From the NCBI RefSeq assembly GCF_019801015.1, contig NZ_JAHVJZ010000011.1, forward strand, positions 1 through 64,000: 64,000 nucleotides of DNA, in the 5' to 3' direction. The position numbers and the translations under genes are program-made. Of this stretch, positions 36,842-44,313 are shown in pieces. Source of the DNA: Marinobacter nauticus (lineage in GTDB: Bacteria > Pseudomonadota > Gammaproteobacteria > Enterobacterales > Shewanellaceae). The notes beneath the pieces are model-generated. The model had not been told where the DNA came from. It made no database searches and was given only the letters and a program-made list of their open reading frames with translations. Each line of letters begins with the position of its first letter. The stretch's first letter is position 1.

Positions 36842-37720
36842 TTGAAGCGCATCGCCCTATTTTTGCTGACCAACCTCGCTGTTGTGCTGGTGCTGGGTAT
36901 TGTCCTGAGCATCATCACTTCCGTGCTGGGTATCCAGCTCCACAGCTACACCGGCATCCTGGTGTTGGCCGCGGTGTTTGGTTTTGGTGGTTCTCTGCTG
37001 TCTTTGCAGATGTCCAAGTGGATGGCGAAGAAGTCGATGGGTTTGCACGTTATCGAGCAGCCGCGCGATGAAACCGAAGCCTGGCTGCTGGACACTGTTG
37101 CCCGTCAGGCTCAGCAGGCTGGCATCAAGATGCCGGAAGTGGCCATTTACTCTGGCCCGGAAATGAACGCCTTTGCCACCGGCCCGAGCCGCAACAACTC
37201 TCTGGTGGCGGTGTCCACTGGTCTGATGTACGGCATGAACCGTGATGAAGTGGAAGCGGTACTGGCCCACGAAGTGAGCCACGTTGCCAACGGCGACATG
37301 GTGACCATGGCATTGATCCAGGGTGTGGTGAACACCTTCGTTATCTTCGCGGCGCGTCTGATTGCCGGCACCGTCAGCAACGTGCTGAGCAGCGATGAAG
37401 ACAGCGGTGAAGAAGCCAGCTACATGACTTACATGGTGGTCTCTTTCATCCTCGAGATGATCTTCGGTGTCCTGGCCTCCGTGATCGTGATGTACTTCTC
37501 CCGTCAGCGTGAGTTCCGTGCTGATGCCGGTGGTGCTGCCCTGGCTGGCCGCCAGAAGATGATTGCGGCGCTGGAGCGTCTGCGCCATGGCCCGGAAAGC
37601 TCAATGCCGGCCAACATGGCTGCATTTGGCATCAACGGCAAAGGTGGCAGCCTGACTGAGCTGTTTATGAGCCACCCGCCGCTGGAGCAGCGCATTGATA
37701 CTCTGCGTCGTGGCGGCTAA
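36842..37720 (+). CDS. htpX: HtpX, inner-membrane zinc metalloprotease
   Basis: 292 residues starting at TTG 36842 with AGGAG seven bases before; this reproduces the usual N terminus ([14 protein letters not shown]). Two N-terminal membrane segments, zinc motif HEVSH near residue 140, two more hydrophobic segments after it and a third zinc ligand region [12 protein letters not shown]. It degrades misfolded membrane proteins together with FtsH. Earlier in-frame starts would run through the sigma32 promoter. Confidence 0.95.
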   Translation: MKRIALFLLTNLAVVLVLGIVLSIITSVLGIQLHSYTGILVLAAVFGFGGSLLSLQMSKWMAKKSMGLHVIEQPRDETEAWLLDTVARQAQQAGIKMPEVAIYSGPEMNAFATGPSRNNSLVAVSTGLMYGMNRDEVEAVLAHEVSHVANGDMVTMALIQGVVNTFVIFAARLIAGTVSNVLSSDEDSGEEASYMTYMVVSFILEMIFGVLASVIVMYFSRQREFRADAGGAALAGRQKMIAALERLRHGPESSMPANMAAFGINGKGGSLTELFMSHPPLEQRIDTLRRGG

Positions 37721-37745
37721 ACGGCCCGACACAGAGAAATAAGAA

Positions 37746-37770
37746 AACGGCGACCTCAGGGTCGCCGTTC
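37746..37770 (+). terminator. htpX terminator
   Basis: ACGGCGACC-TCA-GGGTCGCCGT stem, followed by the weak T-rich TCTTGTT. Confidence 0.75.
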
Positions 37771-38013
37771 TTGTTATCCGCCTTTACCGCCCCGAAACGC
37801 CTGCTTGCCTTTGGGTGGAATGCAGTCACCAGTGCTTGCATTGTCCGCCGCTTCCCCATATATCTATCCCGAGACGGAAAAAATCCGTTGAGACAATAAC
37901 TTGCCCTGCTTGAATGCCCCTCATTGCGGTAATGGGGTGCCTCGACTAGGTTTTAATGAACTGTGTGAGCGTACCGAAGCCCGGTGTGGGCGTAGGTTTT
38001 GGAGGATAGGAAC

Positions 38014-38331
38014 GTGTTGAAGAAACTGCTCTGTGCCCTGTTTGGTCTGAGTTTCGCTTTTGGTGTGGTTGCCGCCGATACCCTGGCGGATATGCACGCT
38101 GAGATGAACGGCTGCGAAAGCTGCCACGAGGATGGCAGTCCGTCCAGCGACGGTGCTTTTGAGAATGAGCAGTGCGTGGCTTGCCACGGCGGTCTGACGG
38201 AACTGGAAGGCGAACAACACGCGGCCCACGCAGACATGCTGGTGTGCTCCGACTGCCACGCACCCCATGATATGGAGGTTGGCCAGAAGCCGACTTGTGA
38301 CTCCTGCCATGATGATGGGCGCACGCCGTAA
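38014..38331 (+). CDS. cctA: Small tetraheme cytochrome c (CctA/STC)
   Basis: 105 residues from GTG 38014, eight bases after GGAGG. Signal peptide ending FGVVAA, then four hemes CESCH, CVACH, CSDCH, CDSCH and the segments MNGCESCHEDGSPSSDGAF and VGQKPTCDSCHDDGRT that match Shewanella STC closely. STC is an abundant periplasmic carrier between CymA and MtrA or fumarate reductase. Own terminator follows. Confidence 0.93.
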   Translation: MLKKLLCALFGLSFAFGVVAADTLADMHAEMNGCESCHEDGSPSSDGAFENEQCVACHGGLTELEGEQHAAHADMLVCSDCHAPHDMEVGQKPTCDSCHDDGRTP

Positions 38332-38353
38332 AGGCCCATTAACCGAGATTGAA

Positions 38354-38378
38354 GCGCCGGTCTGTGACCGGCGTTTTT
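38354..38378 (+). terminator. cctA terminator
   Basis: CGCCGGTC-TGT-GACCGGCG stem followed by T5. Confidence 0.85.
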
Positions 38379-38567
38379 CTTTCGCATCCGGATGTCATTT
38401 CATTGATATTCGTCACTTTATCCAGCCAGAATTCTGGAATTCTGCGATCTGATCAACGGTTTATCTCATTCTGAGTTGTTACAGTGTGCCGGTCTTTCGT
38501 TGGTGCACAAAGTGCTCAATGCGCCTGTCGCACGGCGAAGGCAACACACTGTGTGAGGATGAGAAAA

Positions 38568-38867
38568 ATGTTCAAGAACCTGCTTATCGCACTGTTCGGT
38601 GCTGGCCTGGCTTTCGGCGTTGCCGCTGCCAGCGTTGTCTCCGACATGCACGCTGACATGTCCGGTTGTGAAACCTGTCACGCTGACGGCATGCCGTCCG
38701 ATGATGGTGCTCACGAAGCCGCATCTTGTGCTGACTGCCACGGTGGCATGGCCGATATGGCCGAGCCGCACCCGCAGCACGACGGCATGATGGAGTGTAC
38801 TGACTGCCACAACGTCCACGAGGACCAGGTAGGTCAGGCTCCGGCCACTTGTGACAACTGTCACTAA
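38568..38867 (+). CDS. Second small tetraheme cytochrome c (STC-like)
   Basis: 99 residues from ATG 38568 (GAGGATGAG upstream). Signal peptide ending FGVAAA, then CETCH, CADCH, CTDCH and CDNCH. It has the same SDMHADMSGCETCHADG start and VGQAPATCDNCH end as its neighbour but stops right after the last heme histidine, without the DDGRT tail, and is richer in Met, Asp and His (MADMAEPHPQHDGMME). Likely a duplicated periplasmic electron carrier with a shifted potential or partner. Separate terminators on each side suggest separate expression. Confidence 0.9.
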   Translation: MFKNLLIALFGAGLAFGVAAASVVSDMHADMSGCETCHADGMPSDDGAHEAASCADCHGGMADMAEPHPQHDGMMECTDCHNVHEDQVGQAPATCDNCH

Positions 38868-38874
38868 GTATGAA

Positions 38875-38900
38875 AACGCCGCTTAATGCGGCGTTTTTTT
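38875..38900 (+). terminator. Terminator of the second tetraheme cytochrome
   Basis: ACGCCGC-TTAAT-GCGGCGT stem followed by T7. Confidence 0.88.
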
Positions 38901-38974
38901 ATGGGGATCCGCCCCGTCGGTTTCCTTCTGATTCATCCCTGCCTACAATGTCGCCCTCGATTCAGGAGGGTCAG

Positions 38975-39643
38975 ATGCAGTATCCCGTCAACGAAATCTT
39001 CGAAACCATTCAGGGTGAAGGCTACTTCACTGGCGTTCCTGCGGTGTTTCTGCGCCTGCAGGGCTGCCCGGTCGGCTGCGCCTGGTGTGACACACGGCAC
39101 ACCTGGGACGTAGATGCGCAGGATGAAGTGAAGCCGGAACAGGTGATTGGCGCTGGCGATGGTGAGCCGCGCTGGGCCTCATGGGATCTGGAGACTCTGG
39201 TGGCCCACCTGACCGGGCCGCAGTACCGTGCCCGCCATCTGGTGATCACAGGCGGCGAACCCTGCATGTACGATCTGGTTCCCCTGACTGAGCGTCTGGC
39301 GCAGGCCGGATGGCGCTGTCAGATCGAAACCTCGGGCTGCTTTGAGGTCCGCACTTATAAAGAGACCTGGGTGACGGTTTCACCGAAGATTGGCATGAAA
39401 GGCGGGTTGGAAGTGTTACGCTCCGCGCTGGAGCGGGCCAACGAAATTAAGCATCCGGTGGCGATGCAGAAGCACATTGATGAGCTGGATGCGCTGCTGG
39501 GTGGTGTGGACCTGAGCGGGAAGACGGTGGCATTACAGCCCATCAGCCAGCAACATCGTGCCAATGAGCTGTGTGTCCGGGTCTGCATTGAGCGCAACTG
39601 GCGCCTCTCGGTGCAGACCCACAAGTACCTGAATATCGATTAA
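38975..39643 (+). CDS. queE: 7-carboxy-7-deazaguanine synthase
   Basis: 222 residues from ATG 38975 (AGGAGGGTC before it). Radical SAM protein of the short proteobacterial QueE type with [12 protein letters not shown], the CPVGCAWCD cluster (CX3CX2C) and [12 protein letters not shown]. Queuosine/preQ0 pathway, acting on the QueD product. Convergent with queD; their stop codons share TTAA. Confidence 0.95.
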   Translation: MQYPVNEIFETIQGEGYFTGVPAVFLRLQGCPVGCAWCDTRHTWDVDAQDEVKPEQVIGAGDGEPRWASWDLETLVAHLTGPQYRARHLVITGGEPCMYDLVPLTERLAQAGWRCQIETSGCFEVRTYKETWVTVSPKIGMKGGLEVLRSALERANEIKHPVAMQKHIDELDALLGGVDLSGKTVALQPISQQHRANELCVRVCIERNWRLSVQTHKYLNID

Positions 39644-40008
39644 GCGTCCGGGCCGCGATACTTGCAGCCGGAGGTGCAGGTTTCCTTGATGGACACCTCT
39701 GAGAGCTGAGGCAGAGTGGGCTTCAGCTCGTTCCAGATCCATTTGGCCAGTACTTCGCTGGTGGGATTCTCCAGTCCCGGGATGTCGTTCAGGTAGTGGT
39801 GATCAAGACGCTCCCAGATCGGTTTGAAGTGGGCTTTGAGTTCGGCAAAGTCCATCACCCAGCCGGTGTGGGGATCGACGTCGCCGGCGACGCTGATGCG
39901 CACCATAAAAGAGTGACCGTGCAGGCGGCCGCACTTGTGGCCTGCGGGCACGTGCGGCAGTTTGTGAGCCGCTTCGAAAGTGAATTCTTTGTAGATCTCG
40001 ACGGACAT
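39640..40008 (-). CDS. queD: 6-carboxytetrahydropterin synthase
   Basis: 122 residues from ATG 40008; the frame extends far upstream without homology. PTPS-family motifs: FEAAHKLP, zinc histidines in CGRLHGHSF, and LDHHYLND, with catalytic Cys in [10 protein letters not shown]. It makes the substrate of QueE. Confidence 0.95.
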   Translation of the reverse strand: MSVEIYKEFTFEAAHKLPHVPAGHKCGRLHGHSFMVRISVAGDVDPHTGWVMDFAELKAHFKPIWERLDHHYLNDIPGLENPTSEVLAKWIWNELKPTLPQLSEVSIKETCTSGCKYRGPDA

Positions 40009-40231
40009 AACTTCGACCTGACGATTTTTAGGGGCGCCAAGTGTGCCACGGGCACTACGGGCAGGCAACCGACGGTCGGGTAAAGGTATTGGTAAAACCT
40101 TGGTAAATGCCGGGTTAATTTCGATAATTCCGAATTTTCGTTCGAGCCATTCCGTATAATCGATTGGCGCTAACGCGTTAATTCGGGTAGAAATTATCCT
40201 AATACCGTTTGCGATTTGGCAGGAGAGGAAC

Positions 40232-40441
40232 ATGAAGAAGATTTTGGGCGGCGTAGCGGCTCTGCTTTTGATGGGTTGTGGTGGTCCAGAAGCGACTTGG
40301 GTTCATCCCACCAAAGACAGCCAGGGCTTTATGGCGGATCGTGATTTCTGTAACCGTCGTACCGATGAAGCCGCGGCTAACTTCAATGACCGCTTTGCGC
40401 AGTGCATGAATCAGCGTGGCTGGGTGCTGGAGAGTCACTGA
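40232..40441 (+). CDS. Small hypothetical lipoprotein
   Basis: 69 residues with an Sec/SpII signal ([16 protein letters not shown], Cys16). The mature 54 residues are hydrophilic with two cysteines ([13 protein letters not shown]) that may pair; the [11 protein letters not shown] ending is common to many short proteobacterial lipoproteins of unknown function. Ribosome site CAGGAGAGGAAC. Own terminator follows. Confidence 0.8.
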   Translation: MKKILGGVAALLLMGCGGPEATWVHPTKDSQGFMADRDFCNRRTDEAAANFNDRFAQCMNQRGWVLESH

Positions 40442-40470
40442 TCGGCAATGGCACTCGCCATGAAAGACTA

Positions 40471-40497
40471 AGGGAGACCAACAGGTCTCCCTTTTTT
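40471..40497 (+). terminator. Terminator after the small lipoprotein
   Basis: AGGGAGACC-AACA-GGTCTCCCT stem followed by T5. Confidence 0.9.
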
Positions 40498-40534
40498 GTG
40501 TATGTTGAACAGAGAGCGGACCCAAGGAGGGCTT

Positions 40535-41443
40535 ATGAAGCGCAACCCACTGACCGATGACGAGCGGCAGGTTCTGGAAGAGAAAGGCACTGAAGCGCCG
40601 TTTTCCGGCCGCTTTCTGACCCTGGACGACAACGGCACTTATTGTTGTCGTCGGTGCCAGTCCCCGCTGTTTCGTTCTGAACATAAGTTTGAGGCCGGCT
40701 GTGGCTGGCCGGCGTTCGATGATGAGATACCCGGTGCGGTTCGGCGGCAGACCGATGCTGACGGACGGCGCACGGAAATTCTCTGTGCCCACTGTGACGG
40801 CCACCTGGGCCATGTGTTTGAGGGCGAGCAGCTCACTGCCAACAACCTTCGCCACTGCGTGAACGCCCTGGCGATGAGTTTTACTCCGGACGCCAGGCCA
40901 GCGGAGAGAGAGGTGGCGGTGCTGGGTGGCGGCTGCTTCTGGTGCCTGGAAGCGTTGTTCCAGCGTCTGGCGGGGGTGGTGTCGGTAACCAGTGGTTACG
41001 CCGGCGGGATGCCACAGGATGCCGATTATCAAACCGTCTGTGGGGGAGAGAGCGGGCATATTGAAGTGATCAAAGTGGTGTTCGATCCGTCTGTGCTCAG
41101 TTTTGGCCAACTGCTGGAGATCTTCTTCGATGCTCATGACCCCACCAGCTGGGACAGACAGGGGGCCGACGCTGGCAGCCAGTACCGCAGCGCGCTGTTT
41201 TGCCAGAGCGAGGAGCAGCGGCAGGTGGCGGAGCGCCAGATAGCTGCACTGGAGTTTTTGGGTCGGGGACGGATAGTCACTGAGCTGAGAGGGGACGAAC
41301 CGTTCTTTCCGGCCGAGGCGTACCACCAGAACTACTTCAATCAGAATCGAGACCAGCCATATTGCCATTGGAACATTAAGCCAAAGATGGCGACGCTGAT
41401 GGCCAAGTACGCGGATCGTTTCGTTCCGGAGAGTGGCGTATAA
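40535..41443 (+). CDS. Bifunctional methionine sulfoxide reductase, MsrB-MsrA fusion
   Basis: 302 residues from ATG 40535 (AAGGAGGG). Residues about 1-120 are MsrB: zinc pairs CRRC and CAHC, GWPAFDDE, and the catalytic Cys in LRHCVNALAM. Residues about 125-300 are MsrA: catalytic GCFWCLEALF, GYAGG and YHQNYF. One chain would thus reduce both R and S methionine sulfoxides. There is no signal peptide, so it is cytoplasmic. The B-then-A order is the reverse of the better known MsrA-MsrB fusions. Confidence 0.93.
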   Translation: MKRNPLTDDERQVLEEKGTEAPFSGRFLTLDDNGTYCCRRCQSPLFRSEHKFEAGCGWPAFDDEIPGAVRRQTDADGRRTEILCAHCDGHLGHVFEGEQLTANNLRHCVNALAMSFTPDARPAEREVAVLGGGCFWCLEALFQRLAGVVSVTSGYAGGMPQDADYQTVCGGESGHIEVIKVVFDPSVLSFGQLLEIFFDAHDPTSWDRQGADAGSQYRSALFCQSEEQRQVAERQIAALEFLGRGRIVTELRGDEPFFPAEAYHQNYFNQNRDQPYCHWNIKPKMATLMAKYADRFVPESGV

Positions 41444-41478
41444 ACTAAGAATACCAACCGGGTAGGATGGGGAGTGCC

Positions 41479-42021
41479 ATGAAGGGGATGATTTTTACCG
41501 AGTTGATGGACATGGTGGATGACCGTTTTGGGATGGAAACCACGGAAGCGGTCCTTCGTGATGCCCGTTTGCCCTCGGGCGGCGCCTACACCCGCGTGGG
41601 GGACTACCCCCATGAAGAGATTCTGGAGCTGGTCAGAACGCTGTCGCAACATTTGGGCGTGCCTGAGCGGGAATTGATGGTGGCCTACGGCGAGCACCTG
41701 TTTAGCCGATTGCTGACAATGTATCCAGCCAGCCTGGAGTCCTGCCAAAACGTGTTCGATTTTCTGATGCACCTGGAGTACGAGATCCATCGCCAGGTGA
41801 AGAAGCTGTATGACAACGCCAATCCCCCGACCTTTGACTTCGGCAGTCGCACCCATGACCGGATGGTCATGACCTACCACAGTCACCGACCTCTCGGTCC
41901 GGTGGCGGAAGGGCTGATCATCGGCTGCATCCGACACTTTGATGAACCCCTGACGCTGACCAGTGAAGCACTGAATGAGCAGGAAACGGAAGTGCGGTTT
42001 GTGCTGGAGCGCGATGCATGA
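41479..42021 (+). CDS. H-NOX heme nitric oxide sensor
   Basis: 180 residues from ATG 41479 (GGGGAG before it). H-NOX family: MKGMIFTELMDMV at the N terminus, proximal heme His104 in EIHRQVKKLY, and the YxSxR porphyrin-binding motif as YHSHR (133-137). In Shewanella and Vibrio H-NOX binds NO and inhibits its partner kinase. Start codon of the kinase overlaps its stop (ATGA), so they form one unit. Confidence 0.93.
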   Translation: MKGMIFTELMDMVDDRFGMETTEAVLRDARLPSGGAYTRVGDYPHEEILELVRTLSQHLGVPERELMVAYGEHLFSRLLTMYPASLESCQNVFDFLMHLEYEIHRQVKKLYDNANPPTFDFGSRTHDRMVMTYHSHRPLGPVAEGLIIGCIRHFDEPLTLTSEALNEQETEVRFVLERDA

Positions 42022-43724
42022 GCGTGGACTGGGAGGCGCGCTGGCAACGGGAGCGGCAGGCACGCCTTGAGGCGGAAAGCGTGCTGGAAGCGCGCAGTGA
42101 GGAGCTGTATGAAGCCAATCGTCAACTGGACACCCTGAATCGACAGCAGGGGTTGGATCTGCAGGACAAGCAACGCTTGCTGGAGCGGCGTCGGCAGTAC
42201 GATGGGCTGATAAAACAGGCCGGTCTGATTTTGCTTCAGGGTGAGATTGCCACGCCCGTCACCACCTTAAAACAGCTTCACAGCCTGCTGGAACAAGCCG
42301 GATTGCCCCTTATCCTGCGCTGGCATGGCCGAACCATTCCCGATAAGGCGAAGGATTATCCCTGGGCCGAATCACGACGGAAGGGGGCATTATCCGGCGA
42401 TGACCCGCTTTTGGCGGCGACAGGGGCACGTCATGGCCATCGCTTGTCGGGCGAAAAACATCCCTTTGATCTGCTTTTTCTGGCCCCTGAGGGGCGCCAT
42501 TGGTCCGAGATAGAGCAGGGCGTGTTTGAAACCCTGAGGGTGATGTGCGAAGCGTTCTTCCATAACGTCGAAGCGTATCGTCGGCTGAAACAGGCTGAGC
42601 GGGACACCCAGGCGATGGCGAAAGTGCGCAGCCGATTTCTGGCGATGGTGACCCACGAGCTCAGAACCCCACTCAATGGCCTGTTGGCCGGGGCGGAGTT
42701 GCTGTCCGAAACCGATCTTCAACAGGCGCAAAGCGAGTTGTTGGCGATCGTTCAGGACAGCGGAGAAAACCTGCTGGCCCTGGTCAATGATGTGCTCGAT
42801 TTCAGCAAGATTGATGACCGTGGCTTTACCCTCCACCCGGAAAGCGTTGAACTGAAGGCTCTGACAGAAGCCACGTTGGGCCTGGTAAAACAACTGGCGG
42901 ACGAGAAAGGGCTGGTCGCGACATTACACTGGCATGGCCCTTCAGCGTGTTGGGTGTGGGCCGATGCGTTGCGGTTAAGGCAGATACTGCTCAATCTGCT
43001 CAGCAATGCCATCAAGTTTACCGATAAGGGGGCGATTACGCTGACGGTTACCGTCGCGGGCTCCGACCCCTGTAACGTTCGGGTGTTGGTGAGCGACACC
43101 GGACAGGGCATTAGCAAGGACAAGCTGAGTAAGCTGTTCGAACCCTTCTACCAGACATCGGGTGAACAGCGCGGCACCGGATTGGGCCTGGCCATCTGTT
43201 ACCGTCTGTGCGCCAGTATGGGGGCGACGCTAAGGGTAGACAGTCAGGAGGGGCAGGGCAGTCGCTTTGAGTTTGATTTGGCGCTGCCTCCGGCGGAACC
43301 GGTTTTCCTGCCCGTCAGTGGTAAGGGTGGCCCGCAGCAGAGCGGACATATTCTGCTGGTGGAAGACACCCGGGCGAATCAGGTTGTGGCGTGTCTGATG
43401 CTCCGACAGGCGGGTTACCAAGTGACGCTGGCGGAACATGGCCAGGCCGCGCTTAAGCAGTATGAAGCGGGCCGCTTTGATCTGATTCTGATGGATTGCC
43501 GGATGCCGGTGATGGATGGTTTTGACTGCACAGTGGCGCTGAGAGAGCAGGGCGCCCGTGAGCCCATCATCGCCCTGACTGCGACCACCACCGAGGAGGA
43601 ACTGGCTCACTGTCTGCGATGCGGCATGAACGATGTGATGACCAAGCCGATCCGCAAAGAGAGCCTGCTCGGCAAGATCCAGCAGTGGCTGTCTGGCTCT
43701 GAAAGCCCGGTTTCGTTAGGGTAG
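42018..43724 (+). CDS. H-NOX-associated hybrid histidine kinase
   Basis: 568 residues, soluble. A coiled-coil start (about 5-60), a region of about 60-190 without obvious PAS or membrane helices, HisKA with His213 in THELRTPLN, HATPase with N box NLLSNAIKF (326-334) and DTGQGIS, then a receiver domain with VED (448-450) and phospho-acceptor Asp493 in LMDCRMP. Expected to be controlled by the H-NOX partner and to phosphorylate downstream regulators that are not encoded here. Confidence 0.92.
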   Translation: MSVDWEARWQRERQARLEAESVLEARSEELYEANRQLDTLNRQQGLDLQDKQRLLERRRQYDGLIKQAGLILLQGEIATPVTTLKQLHSLLEQAGLPLILRWHGRTIPDKAKDYPWAESRRKGALSGDDPLLAATGARHGHRLSGEKHPFDLLFLAPEGRHWSEIEQGVFETLRVMCEAFFHNVEAYRRLKQAERDTQAMAKVRSRFLAMVTHELRTPLNGLLAGAELLSETDLQQAQSELLAIVQDSGENLLALVNDVLDFSKIDDRGFTLHPESVELKALTEATLGLVKQLADEKGLVATLHWHGPSACWVWADALRLRQILLNLLSNAIKFTDKGAITLTVTVAGSDPCNVRVLVSDTGQGISKDKLSKLFEPFYQTSGEQRGTGLGLAICYRLCASMGATLRVDSQEGQGSRFEFDLALPPAEPVFLPVSGKGGPQQSGHILLVEDTRANQVVACLMLRQAGYQVTLAEHGQAALKQYEAGRFDLILMDCRMPVMDGFDCTVALREQGAREPIIALTATTTEEELAHCLRCGMNDVMTKPIRKESLLGKIQQWLSGSESPVSLG

Positions 43725-43752
43725 GGGCATCGTCTTTATCGAGGCCCCTATC

Positions 43753-44253
43753 GTGTCAGTTCTGGATATTCTTCATTCCCGCGCTCAGCCTGTTCAATCC
43801 ATTCTTGTTGTCTGCATGGGCAACATCTGTCGTTCGCCGACTGCGGAGGCGGTGTTTCGCCATCGCGCCGAGGCATTGGGGCTGTCGCTTCATATCGATT
43901 CCGCTGGCACCATCGCCTATCACGCTGGGGAAGCGCCGGATCCCCGTTCCCAATCCGCTGGCGAGGCGCGCGGTTATGATTTTTCCGGAATGACCGCCCG
44001 GCAGATCCTTCGCGCCGACCTGAATCGCTTTGACCTGGTGCTGGCGGCCGATCAGCAGAATCTGGCTGACATAAAACGGCTGGCGAAAGGCGACATCAAC
44101 GCTCACATTGGCCTGATCCTCGACAGTCTGGGAGAGGGGGCGATGGAAGTCCCGGATCCCTACTACGGCGGCAATCGTGGCTTTGAACAGGTTCTGGACC
44201 TGGTTGAACGTGCGGCTGACGGCTGGCTGGAGGCAATCAGACATCGACGTTAA
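43753..44253 (+). CDS. Low-molecular-weight protein tyrosine phosphatase
   Basis: 166 residues from GTG 43753 (weak ribosome site, so a later start is possible). Catalytic P-loop CMGNICRS (C-X5-R) near residues 21-28 and the general acid in VPDPYYGG. Family members dephosphorylate tyrosine kinases or small phosphoesters. It follows the kinase gene by 28 bases and could be cotranscribed, but a role in NO signalling is only a guess. Confidence 0.88.
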   Translation: MSVLDILHSRAQPVQSILVVCMGNICRSPTAEAVFRHRAEALGLSLHIDSAGTIAYHAGEAPDPRSQSAGEARGYDFSGMTARQILRADLNRFDLVLAADQQNLADIKRLAKGDINAHIGLILDSLGEGAMEVPDPYYGGNRGFEQVLDLVERAADGWLEAIRHRR

Positions 44254-44268
44254 GTCGACGGCAGGCAT

Positions 44269-44300
44269 AAAAAAAGCCACCCGCTCGGGTGGCTTTTTTG
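44269..44300. terminator. Bidirectional terminator between the phosphatase and rne
   Basis: AAGCCACCCG-CT-CGGGTGGCTT with A7 before and T6 after; serves the plus-strand phosphatase and the minus-strand rne. Confidence 0.9.
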
Positions 44301-44313
44301 TTGGCTCAGAGGA

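Noticed and set aside
38400-38520. CRP/FNR site ahead of the second tetraheme cytochrome
   Set aside because: TTGATATTCGTCAC and GATCTGATCAAC are only partial matches and no -10 sits at the class II distance.
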